Counted from the first letter of the stretch, positions 17,224 to 25,699 are shown. The stretch: DNA of 35,037 bases from Thauera butanivorans NBRC 103042 (GCF_001591165.1 NZ_BCUG01000056.1:1-35037); one strand, 5' to 3'. Numbers and translations are program-made. Notes: generated by a model from the sequence alone, not told the origin.

Positions 17224-19259
17224 ACGATCTCGCCGAGGGCTTCGCCCGCCACCTTCTTGCCTGGGCCGATACGCTGCAGGCGCCGGCCGGGAGCCGCGCC
17301 GTGCTGGCTTCGGCCGTACGCCGGCTGGCGGTCGCCACCAGTGCCGGCCACGTCTGCATGCCGCTCGCTGCGCTCGCCGGCCCGGCGGACGGCGCATTCG
17401 CCGACGCCGAAAGCAGCCTGGAGGAGCCGTCCGCGCTGATGGCGGATGCGGCTGAAGCCCTGGACGGTCTGCCGCCGGGCAGCGATACCCCGCCCGGGGC
17501 GGAAGCCGATGCTGTCCGGCTCGAACGGCTGCGCGGCGCGCTGCGTGCCAGCGGCGTGGTCGCCGGCGTGGCGCAGGCGGTCGGCGGCGCATCGGCGCAT
17601 CCGCTGGTGCTCGACGACGAGGACCGTCTCTATCTGCGCCGCCATTTCGACCAGGAGCACGGGCTGGCCGCGGCCCTGGTGGCGCGCGCCCAGCCCGCGG
17701 AGACGGTGGAAGCACCGGGCGCCGAACAACGGGTGCTGCTGGACAGCCTGTTTCCGCCGCGCGCCGCAGCCGCGCCCGACTGGCAGAAGCTTGCCGTCGC
17801 GCTGGCGCTGCAAGGGCGGCTGACGGTGATCAGCGGCGGACCGGGCACCGGCAAGACCACCACCGTCGCGGCCTTGCTCGCCTGCCTGCTCGAACGCGAA
17901 CCAGCCCTGCGCATCGCGCTGGCCGCGCCGACCGGCAAGGCCGCCGCGCGCATGCTCGAAGCACTGCGCCAGCGGGCGCAGGCGCTGCCGGCCGGACTCG
18001 CGGCCAGGCTGCCGAGCGAGGCATTCACCGTGCATCGCCTGCTCGGCGTCACCCCGGAAGCCGGCCGTTTCCGCCACCATGCCGGCAAGCCGCTGGCGGT
18101 GGATGTGCTGGTGGTGGACGAGGCCTCGATGCTGGACCTGGCGCTCGCCGCCCGCCTGGTGGATGCGCTGCCGCCGGTGGCGCGGCTGGTGCTGCTCGGT
18201 GACAAGGATCAGCTCGCCGCCGTCGAAGCCGGTGCGGTGTTCGCCGAACTGTCGGCGCAGCGCAGCTTTTCTGCCGGCATGCGTGCCCGCCTGGCGCAGA
18301 TCGACCCGGCGGTCGATACCGGGGCGGTCCATGCTGCGGCGGCCGAAGCCAGCCTGCTGCAGGACGAAGGCGAGGATGGCGAAGCAGGAGAGGGCACCGC
18401 CGCACTGGCCGATTGCGTCGTCTGGCTGACCGAGAGCCACCGCTTCCGCGCCGACTCCGGCATCGGCCGGCTGGCGGCCGACATCCGCGCCGGCCGTGGT
18501 CAGGCCGCGCTCGCCTGGCTGGCGGCCGGCGGCGACGAATCGGCGTGCTGGATCGAGGATGGCGGCGAGCGTCCGGGGGCCGACGCGCTGGCACGCATCG
18601 AAGCGGGCTATGCGCCCTACTTCGCGCTGCTGCGGGCCGGCCTGGGGACTCGGCCGGGGACTCGCCTGGATGAGGCTGCGGCTCTTCGCCCGCTCGACGT
18701 CTCCGCTGCGATGCAGGCGTTCGAGCGCTTCCGCGTGCTCGTCGCGGTGCGCGACGGCAGCCGCGGGCTGGTCGCGCTGAACGCCCATCTCGAAGCCCGG
18801 CTGCGCGCCGTCCTCGGCCTGGCGCCGGACCGCAGCGCCGCCGGGCGCTGGTATCCGGGGCGGCCGGTCATCGTGCTCGCCAACGACTACCGCCTCGGCC
18901 TCTTCAACGGCGACGTCGGCCTCTGCCTGCCCGACGAACAGGGCAGGCTGCGGGTGTTCTTCCCAGCGGCCGAGGGCGGCTTCCGCCCTGTTCCGCCGCT
19001 GCGCCTGCCGGCCCACGACACCGCTTTCGCGCTGACGGTGCACAAGAGCCAGGGTTCGGAGTTCGACGAGGTGCTGCTGATGCTGCCGGCGCAGCCGCTG
19101 CGGGTGCTGACGCGCGAACTGATCTATACCGGCGTCACCCGCGCCGCCAGGCGGGTGACGGTGGCCGGCGCCGGCGAGGTCTTCGTCGCCGGCTGCGCGG
19201 CACGCACGCTGCGTGCCTCGGGATTGCGCGCGCGCATGAGGGAGGTCGTCAAGCAATGA
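17220..19259 (+). CDS. recD: RecBCD exonuclease V subunit alpha (RecD)
   Basis: 679 residues. The ATG overlaps the recB stop as ATGA, so translation is coupled. The N-terminal region (about 1-150) is the RecB-contacting domain. The SF1B helicase follows: Walker A GGPGTGKT (206-213), ALAAPTGKAAARM, FTVHRLLGV, Walker B VLVVDEASMLDL, VLLGDKDQLAAVEAG and VVWLTESHRF. Near the C-terminus TVHKSQGSEFDEVLLMLP (606 onward) and LIYTGVTRAARRV are the UvrD-like motifs. RecD is the fast 5'-to-3' motor of the complex. The gene's last bases overlap the start of the following esterase gene (ATGA). Confidence 0.97.
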   Translation: MNDLAEGFARHLLAWADTLQAPAGSRAVLASAVRRLAVATSAGHVCMPLAALAGPADGAFADAESSLEEPSALMADAAEALDGLPPGSDTPPGAEADAVRLERLRGALRASGVVAGVAQAVGGASAHPLVLDDEDRLYLRRHFDQEHGLAAALVARAQPAETVEAPGAEQRVLLDSLFPPRAAAAPDWQKLAVALALQGRLTVISGGPGTGKTTTVAALLACLLEREPALRIALAAPTGKAAARMLEALRQRAQALPAGLAARLPSEAFTVHRLLGVTPEAGRFRHHAGKPLAVDVLVVDEASMLDLALAARLVDALPPVARLVLLGDKDQLAAVEAGAVFAELSAQRSFSAGMRARLAQIDPAVDTGAVHAAAAEASLLQDEGEDGEAGEGTAALADCVVWLTESHRFRADSGIGRLAADIRAGRGQAALAWLAAGGDESACWIEDGGERPGADALARIEAGYAPYFALLRAGLGTRPGTRLDEAAALRPLDVSAAMQAFERFRVLVAVRDGSRGLVALNAHLEARLRAVLGLAPDRSAAGRWYPGRPVIVLANDYRLGLFNGDVGLCLPDEQGRLRVFFPAAEGGFRPVPPLRLPAHDTAFALTVHKSQGSEFDEVLLMLPAQPLRVLTRELIYTGVTRAARRVTVAGAGEVFVAGCAARTLRASGLRARMREVVKQ

Positions 19260-20290
19260 GCCGTCGCCTCCGCAAGTCGCCGCTGGCCCGTGCGCTGCAG
19301 CGTGCGACGGCTGCGACGACGGCGATGACGCGCAAGTCGCTCGCCGCGGGAACGCGGGCGGTGGGCAAGGCCGTCGCGCAGACGGTCGATGCGATCGCCG
19401 CGCCGCATCGGCCGCCGCCCGGTGCCGGGGACTGGATCGCCGGCCAGGCGCTCGGTCCGGCAGGCGTGCGCCGCTTCCACCTGTTCCGGCCGCCCGGCAT
19501 CCGCCACGACGAGCGCCGGCCGCTGCTGGTGATGCTGCATGGCTGCGGGCAGACGGCGGCGCAGTTCGCCCACAGCACCCGGATGAACCGCATCGCCCGG
19601 CGCGAGCGCCTGCTGGTGCTGTATCCCGAGCAGGATCGCAGCGCGAATCCGCAGGGCTGCTGGAACTGGTACGACACCCGCAGCCGCCACGCCGATGCCG
19701 AGGCGGAGACGCTGATGGCGGCGATCGACCAGGTCTGCCTGCTCTACCCGGTGGACCGCGAGGCCATCGCGCTGGCCGGCATCTCGGCCGGCGCGAGCAT
19801 GGCCGCGCTGCTGGCGGCGCGCCATCCCGACCGTTTCGCCGCGGTGGCGATGCACTGCGGCGTGCCGCCGGGCAGCGCCCATTCGGCCGCCACCGCACTG
19901 GCGGCGATGGGCGGGCGGCGCACGGCGAAAGCGGATCTGGCGCCGGATGGCGGGCTGCCGCCGCTGCTGGTGATCCACGGCCAGGCCGATCGCGTGGTCG
20001 CACCGGCCAACGGACGCGCCGCGGCCGAGCTGTGGGCGGCCGCTTCGGGCGCGCGGGCCGGCGAGCCGCGCCGCATGCAGCGCGGCGTGCGCCGGCCGAT
20101 GACGGTCACCGATTACCGCGCAGGGCGCCGGCTCGCCGCGCAACTCGTCGAGGTCGAAGGGCTCGGCCATGCCTGGAGCGGCGGCGACGCGCGCCAGCTG
20201 TTCAGCGACCCGCAGGGACCGGATGCGTCGGGCATGGTGTGGCGCTTCGTTGCCGCGTCCTTGAAGCGCCGCGCGGCCACGCAAGCGTGA
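19256..20290 (+). CDS. PHB-depolymerase/LpqC family esterase
   Basis: 344-residue alpha/beta-hydrolase. Blocks are VMLHGCGQTAAQFA (oxyanion region), LYPEQDRSANPQGCWNWY and LAGISAGASMAALLAARHPD, with nucleophile S177 in a GxSxG pentapeptide. D245 (HGQADRVV) and H305 (EGLGHAWSGG) are the likely other triad members. This is the poly(3-hydroxybutyrate) depolymerase / esterase family pattern. The N-terminal 50 residues are basic and Ala/Thr-rich, resembling a phasin-like or granule-targeting tail rather than a signal peptide, which would fit an intracellular polymer-granule enzyme, although that is inference. The start overlaps recD by four bases, so it is probably expressed with recBD despite an unrelated function. 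Confidence 0.87.
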   Translation: MSRRLRKSPLARALQRATAATTAMTRKSLAAGTRAVGKAVAQTVDAIAAPHRPPPGAGDWIAGQALGPAGVRRFHLFRPPGIRHDERRPLLVMLHGCGQTAAQFAHSTRMNRIARRERLLVLYPEQDRSANPQGCWNWYDTRSRHADAEAETLMAAIDQVCLLYPVDREAIALAGISAGASMAALLAARHPDRFAAVAMHCGVPPGSAHSAATALAAMGGRRTAKADLAPDGGLPPLLVIHGQADRVVAPANGRAAAELWAAASGARAGEPRRMQRGVRRPMTVTDYRAGRRLAAQLVEVEGLGHAWSGGDARQLFSDPQGPDASGMVWRFVAASLKRRAATQA

Positions 20291-20378
20291 CGCGACGCAC
20301 GCCGCGGCGCGCGGGCGCTCGCTTGGCGTAATCCGGGGATGCGATCATGTCGGCCCCGAATCTCATCTGGTTGCCTTC

Positions 20379-21278
20379 ATGACCGACAAGTCCCTGCTCC
20401 GCGCCCGCAATTTTCCTTCTGCCGAGGACGAAGCCCGCGCAGCGCAGCCGCACAGCCGCTACGGCGGCCCCGGCGGCTCTTTCCGCATGGCTTTCACCGA
20501 CACCGATTTCCTGCTGCGCGAGGAACTGCGGCCGGTGCGCCTGCAGCTCGAACTGCTGAAGCCCGAGCTGATCCAGCAGGAGCAGGGCGTGGAATCGACC
20601 GTGGTGGTGTTCGGCAGTGCCCGCTTCAAGGCGCCCGAGGTGGCCGCGGCGATGCTGGTCGAGGCACGTGCCGACGGCGACGAAGAAGCGATCCGCAAGG
20701 CCGAGCAGATGGTCAGGAATGCGCGCTGGTACGAGGAAGCGCGCCGTTTCGCCGAGCTGGTGACGCGCGAAGCCGGAGCGCTCGGCGAGCCGGTCATCGT
20801 CGCCACCGGCGGTGGCCCGGGCATCATGGAAGCGGGCAACCGCGGCGCCCACGAGGCCGGCGGGCGCAGCATGGGCATGAGCATTTTCCTGCCTTTCGAG
20901 GAAGCGCCGAACCCCTACATCACGCCCGAACTGTGCTTCCAGTTCCACTATTTCGCCATCCGCAAGATGCATTTCCTGATGCGCGCGGTGGCGCTGGTCA
21001 GCTTCCCGGGCGGGCTGGGCACGCTGGACGAGCTGTTCGAAGTGCTGACACTGACGCAGACCGGCAAGATCCGGCGCCGGCCGATCGTGCTGATCGGGCG
21101 CGAATTCTGGCAGCGGCTGATCGATTTCGACGTGCTGGTCGAGCACGGCGTGATCAGCCCCAAGGACAAGGATCTGTTCCATTACGCCGAGACGGCCGAG
21201 GAAGCCTGGGACGTGATCAAGGCTGCCTACCAGGGCGACAACCCCGCGCTGGTGGCGCGGCAGATGAGAGGGAACTAA
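20379..21278 (+). CDS. LOG-family Rossmann-fold protein (TIGR00730-like)
   Basis: 299 residues. The two signatures of the lysine-decarboxylase-like LOG family are present: GGGPGIMEA (144-152) and PGGLGTLDE (210-218). Characterised LOG proteins cleave the ribose phosphate from cytokinin nucleotides or AMP-like 5'-monophosphates; older annotations as lysine decarboxylase are wrong. The N-terminal 60 residues (RYGGPGGSFRMAFTDTDFLL) and the EEAIRKAEQMVRNARWYEEA insert belong to a longer bacterial subgroup whose substrate is unknown. The gene starts 88 bases after the esterase and overlaps the convergent DUF488 gene by four bases at the 3' end. Confidence 0.9.
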   Translation: MTDKSLLRARNFPSAEDEARAAQPHSRYGGPGGSFRMAFTDTDFLLREELRPVRLQLELLKPELIQQEQGVESTVVVFGSARFKAPEVAAAMLVEARADGDEEAIRKAEQMVRNARWYEEARRFAELVTREAGALGEPVIVATGGGPGIMEAGNRGAHEAGGRSMGMSIFLPFEEAPNPYITPELCFQFHYFAIRKMHFLMRAVALVSFPGGLGTLDELFEVLTLTQTGKIRRRPIVLIGREFWQRLIDFDVLVEHGVISPKDKDLFHYAETAEEAWDVIKAAYQGDNPALVARQMRGN

Positions 21279-21631
21279 GAATCCAGCAGGTATTCGCGCA
21301 GTGCGACGGCGTTGTTGTGCTCGGTGTCGTGCGCGGCATGGAGCAGCGTCAGCACCGGCTGGGCGGCAGCCAGTTCGCGCAGCGTTGCCAGCGCTTCGGC
21401 GGCCTCGCCGTGGTCAAGCTCCTCGGCGTAGCGGCGGCGGAATTCGTCCCAGCGCGCCGGATCGTGGTTGAACCAGTGGCGCAGTTCGGTCGATGGCGCC
21501 AGTTCGCGCAGCCAGTGGTCGAGTGCCGCGGCGTCCTTGCGCAGGCCGCGCGGCCACAGCCGATCGACCAGCACCCGGCAACCGTCGGCGGGCGAGGGCG
21601 GTTCGTAGATGCGTTGAGTGCGGATGTCCAT
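21275..21631 (-). CDS. DUF488 family protein
   Basis: 118 residues from the ATG at 21629-21631. This start gives MDIRTQRIYEPP, the usual DUF488 opening; the ATG at 21649 adds six residues without a better ribosome site. Family features are RVLVDRLWPRGL near the N-terminus, the DxWLRELAPSxELRHWF-type segment and LTLLHAAHDTEHNNA at the C-terminus. The fold is small and cytoplasmic, and function is not known. It is convergent with the LOG gene, overlapping by four bases, so the two transcripts must read through each other's ends or terminate inside the coding sequences. Confidence 0.92.
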   Translation of the reverse strand: MDIRTQRIYEPPSPADGCRVLVDRLWPRGLRKDAAALDHWLRELAPSTELRHWFNHDPARWDEFRRRYAEELDHGEAAEALATLRELAAAQPVLTLLHAAHDTEHNNAVALREYLLDS

Positions 21632-21768
21632 GTCCTTGGCCTCGTGCATGAAATGGGAAGGCGGTGGATATTCGTCGTTCAGTATAGGCGACAGGCGGCT
21701 GTGTGCTGCCGGCGAGTGCCTGGTGTAAGTCGGTTCAGCATGATTATTTCTTCCGCATACCTTCCTCT

Positions 21769-22030
21769 ATGCGACCTGATTTGAGACAATGCCTCACCCT
21801 CTGGCTGAGCTTCTTCGACACTGATTGGGAAGGTCAAGGCGAACATTGACGGCGGGTTCTTCAAGAACGCATGTGCTATCAGAATGAGCTACGTCTTGAA
21901 CAAGTGCGGCGTAAGAGTCCCGTCAATAGGAGGGAAAACCGTTTCGGGTAGTGATGGGGCACAGTACATGTTTCGTGCTTATGAAATGCATCGACTTTCA
22001 GCAGAGTGCGGAATTGCTCGAAGTGATTAG
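21769..22030 (+). pseudogene. tae4: Remnant of a type VI secretion amidase effector (Tae4-like), frameshifted
   Basis: Reading rightward, the frame from 21809 encodes KVKANID, GGFFKNACAIRMSYVLN and GGKTVSGSDGAQYMF before a TAG at 22028-22030. These match the Tae4 family (dL-endopeptidase that cuts peptidoglycan), including the catalytic Cys in the NACAIRMS motif and the KTVSGSDG loop. An ATG at 21769 in the preceding frame (MRPDLRQCLTLWLSFFDTD) plausibly supplies the N-terminus, so a single-base indel lies between about 21800 and 21842. After YMFRAYEM the expected continuation, with the catalytic His in GH-x-x-LW, is absent in all three frames. The gene is therefore dead, with at least one frameshift and a missing 3' half. 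No immunity gene (Tai4) is seen beside it. The DNA is less GC-rich than its surroundings. Confidence 0.75.
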
Positions 22031-22239
22031 AGGTTACACCAAGTAAGGGATACGCGAAGAGCGCTGAAGAACACAATTCCCATGTATCAGAAGATGCCAA
22101 GCCAGTCTTTTGGTCTTCGGGCAGGCACCCCCAAAGCGTGACCGCGAACTTGATATGACTTCAGTCGATAGGCGTAAGAGCTGCCCCCTTCCTTGATTGT
22201 TTCCCCCGTCCTGCGGCCGGCTTGGTAACATCGCCGCCC
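22031..22239. other. Gene-free stretch after the tae4 remnant
   Basis: Together with 21632-21768 and the remnant, this makes about 600 bases without an intact gene. Several short leftward open frames occur here, but none has a ribosome site or recognisable protein. The stretch is less GC-rich than average and probably decayed acquired DNA up to about 22180. The last 40 bases, ending in TTGGTAACATCG nine bases before the methyltransferase ATG, may hold that gene's promoter. Confidence 0.5.
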
Positions 22240-23511
22240 ATGTCAGCCGAACCCACATTCCTGCCCGCATCCGGCCAGTACGGCCTCGGTCTGCGCGACG
22301 TCGCCGCGCTCGGCCAGGTGTTCACGCCGGCGCCGGTGGTGCGCGCGATGCTGGCGCTGCGCCGCAATCGCGGGCGGGTGCTGGAGCCGTCCTGCGGCGA
22401 CGGCGCCTTCCTGCGCCATCTGCCCGGCGCGGTGGGGCTGGAGCTGGACCCGGACCACTGTCCGCCCGGTGCGCGGGTGCTGGATTTCTTCGCCTACCCG
22501 GTGCAGGAGCAGTTCGACACCATCATCGGCAATCCGCCCTACGTCCGCTACCAGGACATTCCGGCGGCCACGCGCGAACTGATCACGCGCGGCCACCATG
22601 GGCGCTGCCTGGACGGGCGCTCGAACCTGTACCTGTTCTTCGTCGAGAAATGCCTGCGCCACCTGAAGCCGGGCGGCGAACTGATCTTCATCACGCCGCG
22701 CGACTTCCTGAAAACGACCTCGGCGGTGAAGCTGAACCGCCTGCTGGCGGAGGCGGGCAGCATCACCGATGCGATCTCGCTCGGCGATGCGCGGGTGTTC
22801 GACGATGCCTTGCCGAACTGCCTGATCTGGCGCTTCGAGCAAGGCCGCCGCGATCATGCGATGCGCTATTGCGAGATCGGCGTCGATGACGAGCTCGATG
22901 CCGCGCTCGCGGCACCGGCCTGGCAGCCGCGCCATTTCGTCGAATGCGCGGGACACCTGATGTTCGCCCGCGAGGACTACCCGCTGCGGCTGTCGCAGGT
23001 GGCTTTCGTCAAGGTCGGCGGGGTGTCCGGCGCCGATGATCTGTACACCGACCTGCTGCAGGGCAACCGCGAGTTCGTCTGTTCATCCACCGTCAGCACC
23101 GGCCGCACCCGGCGCATGATCTGGCCCGAGCCGGGCAAGCCGCCGCCCGCCGCGCTGCTGCCGCACAAGGCCCGCCTGCTGCAGCGCAAGGTGAGGGACT
23201 TCGACGAGTCGAACTGGTGGATGTGGGGGCGCATGCATCACCGCAGCGAGCGCCCGCGGGTATATGTGAATGGCAGGACGCGCGTCGCACGGCCCTTCTT
23301 CGTCCATGCATGCAAGGACTACGATGGCGCGGTGATGGCGGTGTTTCCATACCGCGAGGACGTCGACGTCGAGACTTTCCGCGATGCGCTCAATGCGGTG
23401 GACTGGGCCGACCTCGGCTTCGTCTGCGACGGCCGCTTCCTGTTCACCCAGCGCAGCCTGGAGAACGCGCCGCTGCCGGCGTCCTTCGCGGCCTTTTTAC
23501 CCCAGGATTGA
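22240..23511 (+). CDS. N6-adenine DNA methyltransferase (TaqI/Eco57I-like), orphan
   Basis: 423 residues from the ATG at 22240 (MSAEPTFLPASGQYG); a TTG 18 bases upstream is also in frame. Motif X region GQVFTPAPVVRAML is followed by SAM motif I LEPSCGDGAFL (48-58) and the catalytic motif IV NPPY (98-101) in GNPPYVRYQDIPAAT. This is the gamma-class order of N6-adenine methyltransferases such as M.TaqI. FFVEKCLRHLKPGGELIFITP is motif VI-like. The C-terminal half would recognise the target. No restriction endonuclease gene adjoins it: the neighbours are the dead effector and a convergent membrane protein. It may be a solitary regulatory methylase or the surviving half of a restriction system. 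The product could also methylate RNA, less likely. Confidence 0.85.
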   Translation: MSAEPTFLPASGQYGLGLRDVAALGQVFTPAPVVRAMLALRRNRGRVLEPSCGDGAFLRHLPGAVGLELDPDHCPPGARVLDFFAYPVQEQFDTIIGNPPYVRYQDIPAATRELITRGHHGRCLDGRSNLYLFFVEKCLRHLKPGGELIFITPRDFLKTTSAVKLNRLLAEAGSITDAISLGDARVFDDALPNCLIWRFEQGRRDHAMRYCEIGVDDELDAALAAPAWQPRHFVECAGHLMFAREDYPLRLSQVAFVKVGGVSGADDLYTDLLQGNREFVCSSTVSTGRTRRMIWPEPGKPPPAALLPHKARLLQRKVRDFDESNWWMWGRMHHRSERPRVYVNGRTRVARPFFVHACKDYDGAVMAVFPYREDVDVETFRDALNAVDWADLGFVCDGRFLFTQRSLENAPLPASFAAFLPQD

Positions 23512-23589
23512 AGCGCCCGCTCCGGCTACGCTGGCCACTTCCAGGCGGCATGCGTGTCGCCAGCGGTATCACTGGCTCCTGAGCTGCAA

Positions 23590-24999
23590 TCACTGCGAGC
23601 GCAAGACATCCAGATCGGCGCGGTTGCGCTCGTCGGTGTAGGGCTCGCCGGCCAGCGGCGGGTTGGCGGCGTGGCACTGCACCAGCACGTTCGACAGTGG
23701 CCGGTCGCGGAACAGCACTTCGACCGCGCAGGGGCCGTACTCGGCCTGGATGCTCGCCAGCAGGTTGCGCGCATAGGGGGTGGCGAGCTTGGTGTCGAGG
23801 ATCAGATTGGCGATCAGGTGGCCGTCTTCCTTCAGCGCCTGGCGCGTGGCGCGCCAGAACTCGCGCGTCACCAGGTGGGCGGGGATGCTGGTGAGTGCGC
23901 TGTAGACGTCCACCACCACCGCGTCGTAGCGCTCGGTGCTGTTGCGCACGAAGGCGCGGGCGTCGGCGACGATGAATTCGCCGCGCACCGGCTCGCGCAG
24001 GAAGTCGCGCTCGGCGATGTCCTTGATCGCCGGATCGATGTCGACATAGGTGTAGTGGTTGAGCGGCTCGCGGTGCGACAGCGTGAAGCCGCCGGCGCCC
24101 AGCACCAGCACGCGGCGCTCGCGGAAAGCCAGTTCGTCCAGCAGCAGCGTGCGCAGGCGCTGGATGTAGCGCGCGTATTGCGGCGGCTCGGCGTTGTCGA
24201 TGATCGACGCGGCGGAGTTGTTGACCCAGAACACGCGCGGATTGTCGAAGCCGTCGAGCGTGGTCGGCGCCACGCGGTAAGTGGCGTAGGCGGTCTCGGT
24301 CTGCTGCGGCAGCACCAGGTTGGCGGCGAGCGCGGCGCCGGCGGCGAGGGCGGACAGCAGCATGGCGTAGTGGCGGGCGTGGCCGGCTTCGCTCAGCAGC
24401 GGTACCAGCACCAGCAGCAGGGCGGTGCAGATCAGCACCGCGGCACCCACGCCCAGCCACTGCATCACCAGCATCGACAGGCTCACCGCGCCGAGGAAGG
24501 AACCGAGCGTGGACCAGTACAGCGCCGCGCCGCTGCGTTCGCCGGCGCGTGCATGGCGCAGCAGGTTGGTCAGGATCGGCACCGTCTGGCCGAGCAGCCA
24601 GGCCACCGGGCACAGGACGCCGCCGATCAGCGCGAACCAGGCCAGCGGCGCCGGCTGCAGATGAGTGAACAGCAACTCGGCCACCGGCCCGGACAGCCCC
24701 ACCGCGATCAGCACCGCGGCGGCGAGGAAGTTGTGCCTCACCCGCGCCAGGTAGCCGCCGGCGACGCGTCCGCCGGCCTGGTAGCCGAGCGCCAGTGCGA
24801 GCAGGAAGAAGCCGATCGTCGGCGCGGTGACGGTGATCGCGCTGCCCACGTGCGGCACCAGCCGGCGCAGGGCGACGATCTCGGCGCCGAGCGAGACGAA
24901 GCCTTCGACGAAGACCAGGGCGAACAGCAGCGCGTTGGCGAGCGGCGGCCCGCCGGCGGGATCGGGGGCGAGATCGGATGGTTCGGCTGCAGCGGGCAT
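23590..24999 (-). CDS. Membrane-bound spermidine-synthase-like protein (fused MFS/SpeE type)
   Basis: 469 residues. Residues about 20-235 contain six or more hydrophobic membrane segments (ALLFALVFVEGFVSLGAEIVAL, TVTAPTIGFFLLALALGY and others). Residues about 240-450 form a SAM-binding domain like SpeE: RVLVLGAGGFTLS (motif I, 301-308), YTYVDIDPAIKDIAERDF and ADARAFVRN. The aminopropyltransferase motif, normally an Asp-x-x-Asp-Pro-x-Gly-Pro-Ala loop, reads VVVDVYSALTSIPAHL. The second Asp and the Gly-Pro are thus not conserved, so polyamine synthesis is uncertain. The protein may act on a different substrate at the inner membrane. A 70-residue membrane protein lies 60 bases upstream on the same strand. 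Convergent with the methyltransferase gene, 78 bases apart. Confidence 0.85.
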   Translation of the reverse strand: MPAAAEPSDLAPDPAGGPPLANALLFALVFVEGFVSLGAEIVALRRLVPHVGSAITVTAPTIGFFLLALALGYQAGGRVAGGYLARVRHNFLAAAVLIAVGLSGPVAELLFTHLQPAPLAWFALIGGVLCPVAWLLGQTVPILTNLLRHARAGERSGAALYWSTLGSFLGAVSLSMLVMQWLGVGAAVLICTALLLVLVPLLSEAGHARHYAMLLSALAAGAALAANLVLPQQTETAYATYRVAPTTLDGFDNPRVFWVNNSAASIIDNAEPPQYARYIQRLRTLLLDELAFRERRVLVLGAGGFTLSHREPLNHYTYVDIDPAIKDIAERDFLREPVRGEFIVADARAFVRNSTERYDAVVVDVYSALTSIPAHLVTREFWRATRQALKEDGHLIANLILDTKLATPYARNLLASIQAEYGPCAVEVLFRDRPLSNVLVQCHAANPPLAGEPYTDERNRADLDVLRSQ

Positions 25000-25059
25000 C
25001 GGGCTCGTCGTCGCGGGTGGTGGTGGGGGGATGGTAACGCTTGCGGGTATCGCGTGCGG

Positions 25060-25272
25060 CTACTGCCGCGTCACGATGCGCGCGGTGAAGACGCCCGGCA
25101 GCACCAGCAGCGCGATGCCGAGCGTGGCGTAGCGCGCCGCATCGGCGATGGATTCCCCGCCTGCCGCCATCAGCGTGCCGCCGAGGGCGGAGGTGATCGA
25201 CAGCGCGATGAGCTGCGTGGTCGAGATCGCCGCCGCGGCCTTGCCGCCTTCGGCAGCGTCGTGCGTGCTCAT
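25060..25272 (-). CDS. Small two-helix membrane protein of unknown function
   Basis: 70 residues, MSTHDAAEGGKAAAAIS at the start. Two hydrophobic helices are visible: about residues 18-38 (TTQLIALSITSALGGTLMAA) and 48-67 (YATLGIALLVLPGVFTARIV), so both ends probably face the cytoplasm. I do not recognise the family. It lies just upstream of the spermidine-synthase-like membrane protein in the same direction, with a 60-base gap, and may share its transcript. A longer open frame extends rightward, but the added residues are Arg/Pro-rich and the ATG at 25270-25272 is the first sensible start. Only a weak purine-rich ribosome site precedes it. Confidence 0.55.
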   Translation of the reverse strand: MSTHDAAEGGKAAAAISTTQLIALSITSALGGTLMAAGGESIADAARYATLGIALLVLPGVFTARIVTRQ

Positions 25273-25426
25273 CGGGGATTCTTTCAGGAGGCGCTGCTGG
25301 CGGCGCCGAACCCATGATTCTGACGCCATCCGTCCCGGAGGTGGTGCGCGCCGGTGATGCCAGCCGCAGCGGAATCCGCTACCCTGCGCCGTGTCCCGAT
25401 TTCGCACGCATCGCGTCCCCTTGCCC

Positions 25427-25660
25427 ATGGCCCAGCCTACCCTCAAGCAGCGCAAGACGTTTGCCCTGATCCGCATTTTCGGCGGCATGGTCGCCGCCCT
25501 GTATCTGAGCTTCGTCGTCGTCACCAACCTGTTGGCAGGCCTGCCCTTCGAAGGCAGCCTGATCTTCACCGCGCTCGTCGCCGCCGTGGGCTACGCATAT
25601 GCGGCCTGGTACTTGCGTGAGCTGTCGGCAGTCGCGCGCGAGGAGCGGGATGGGCGCTGA
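25427..25660 (+). CDS. Small two-helix membrane protein of unknown function
   Basis: 77 residues from the ATG at 25427 (MAQPTLKQRKTFALIRI); a GTG at 25391 would add 12 residues. Two membrane helices, about residues 15-36 (IRIFGGMVAALYLSFVVVTN) and 44-63 (SLIFTALVAAVGYAYAAWYL), are followed by a charged tail (REERDGR). I do not recognise the family. It is 39 bases upstream of the sigma-54 activator in the same direction and could be co-transcribed with it. Confidence 0.6.
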   Translation: MAQPTLKQRKTFALIRIFGGMVAALYLSFVVVTNLLAGLPFEGSLIFTALVAAVGYAYAAWYLRELSAVAREERDGR

Positions 25661-25699
25661 GCTGCCGCGCCGGCGCTGTGTTGCGGATGGGGCGGCGGT

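Noticed and set aside
13372-17715. Leftward open frame of 1447 codons
   Set aside because: Antisense shadow of recB and recD; it has no motif and an Arg/Gln/Ala-biased composition.
21879-22100. Leftward open frame of 73 codons
   Set aside because: It runs antisense through the Tae4 remnant, whose conserved motifs read rightward.
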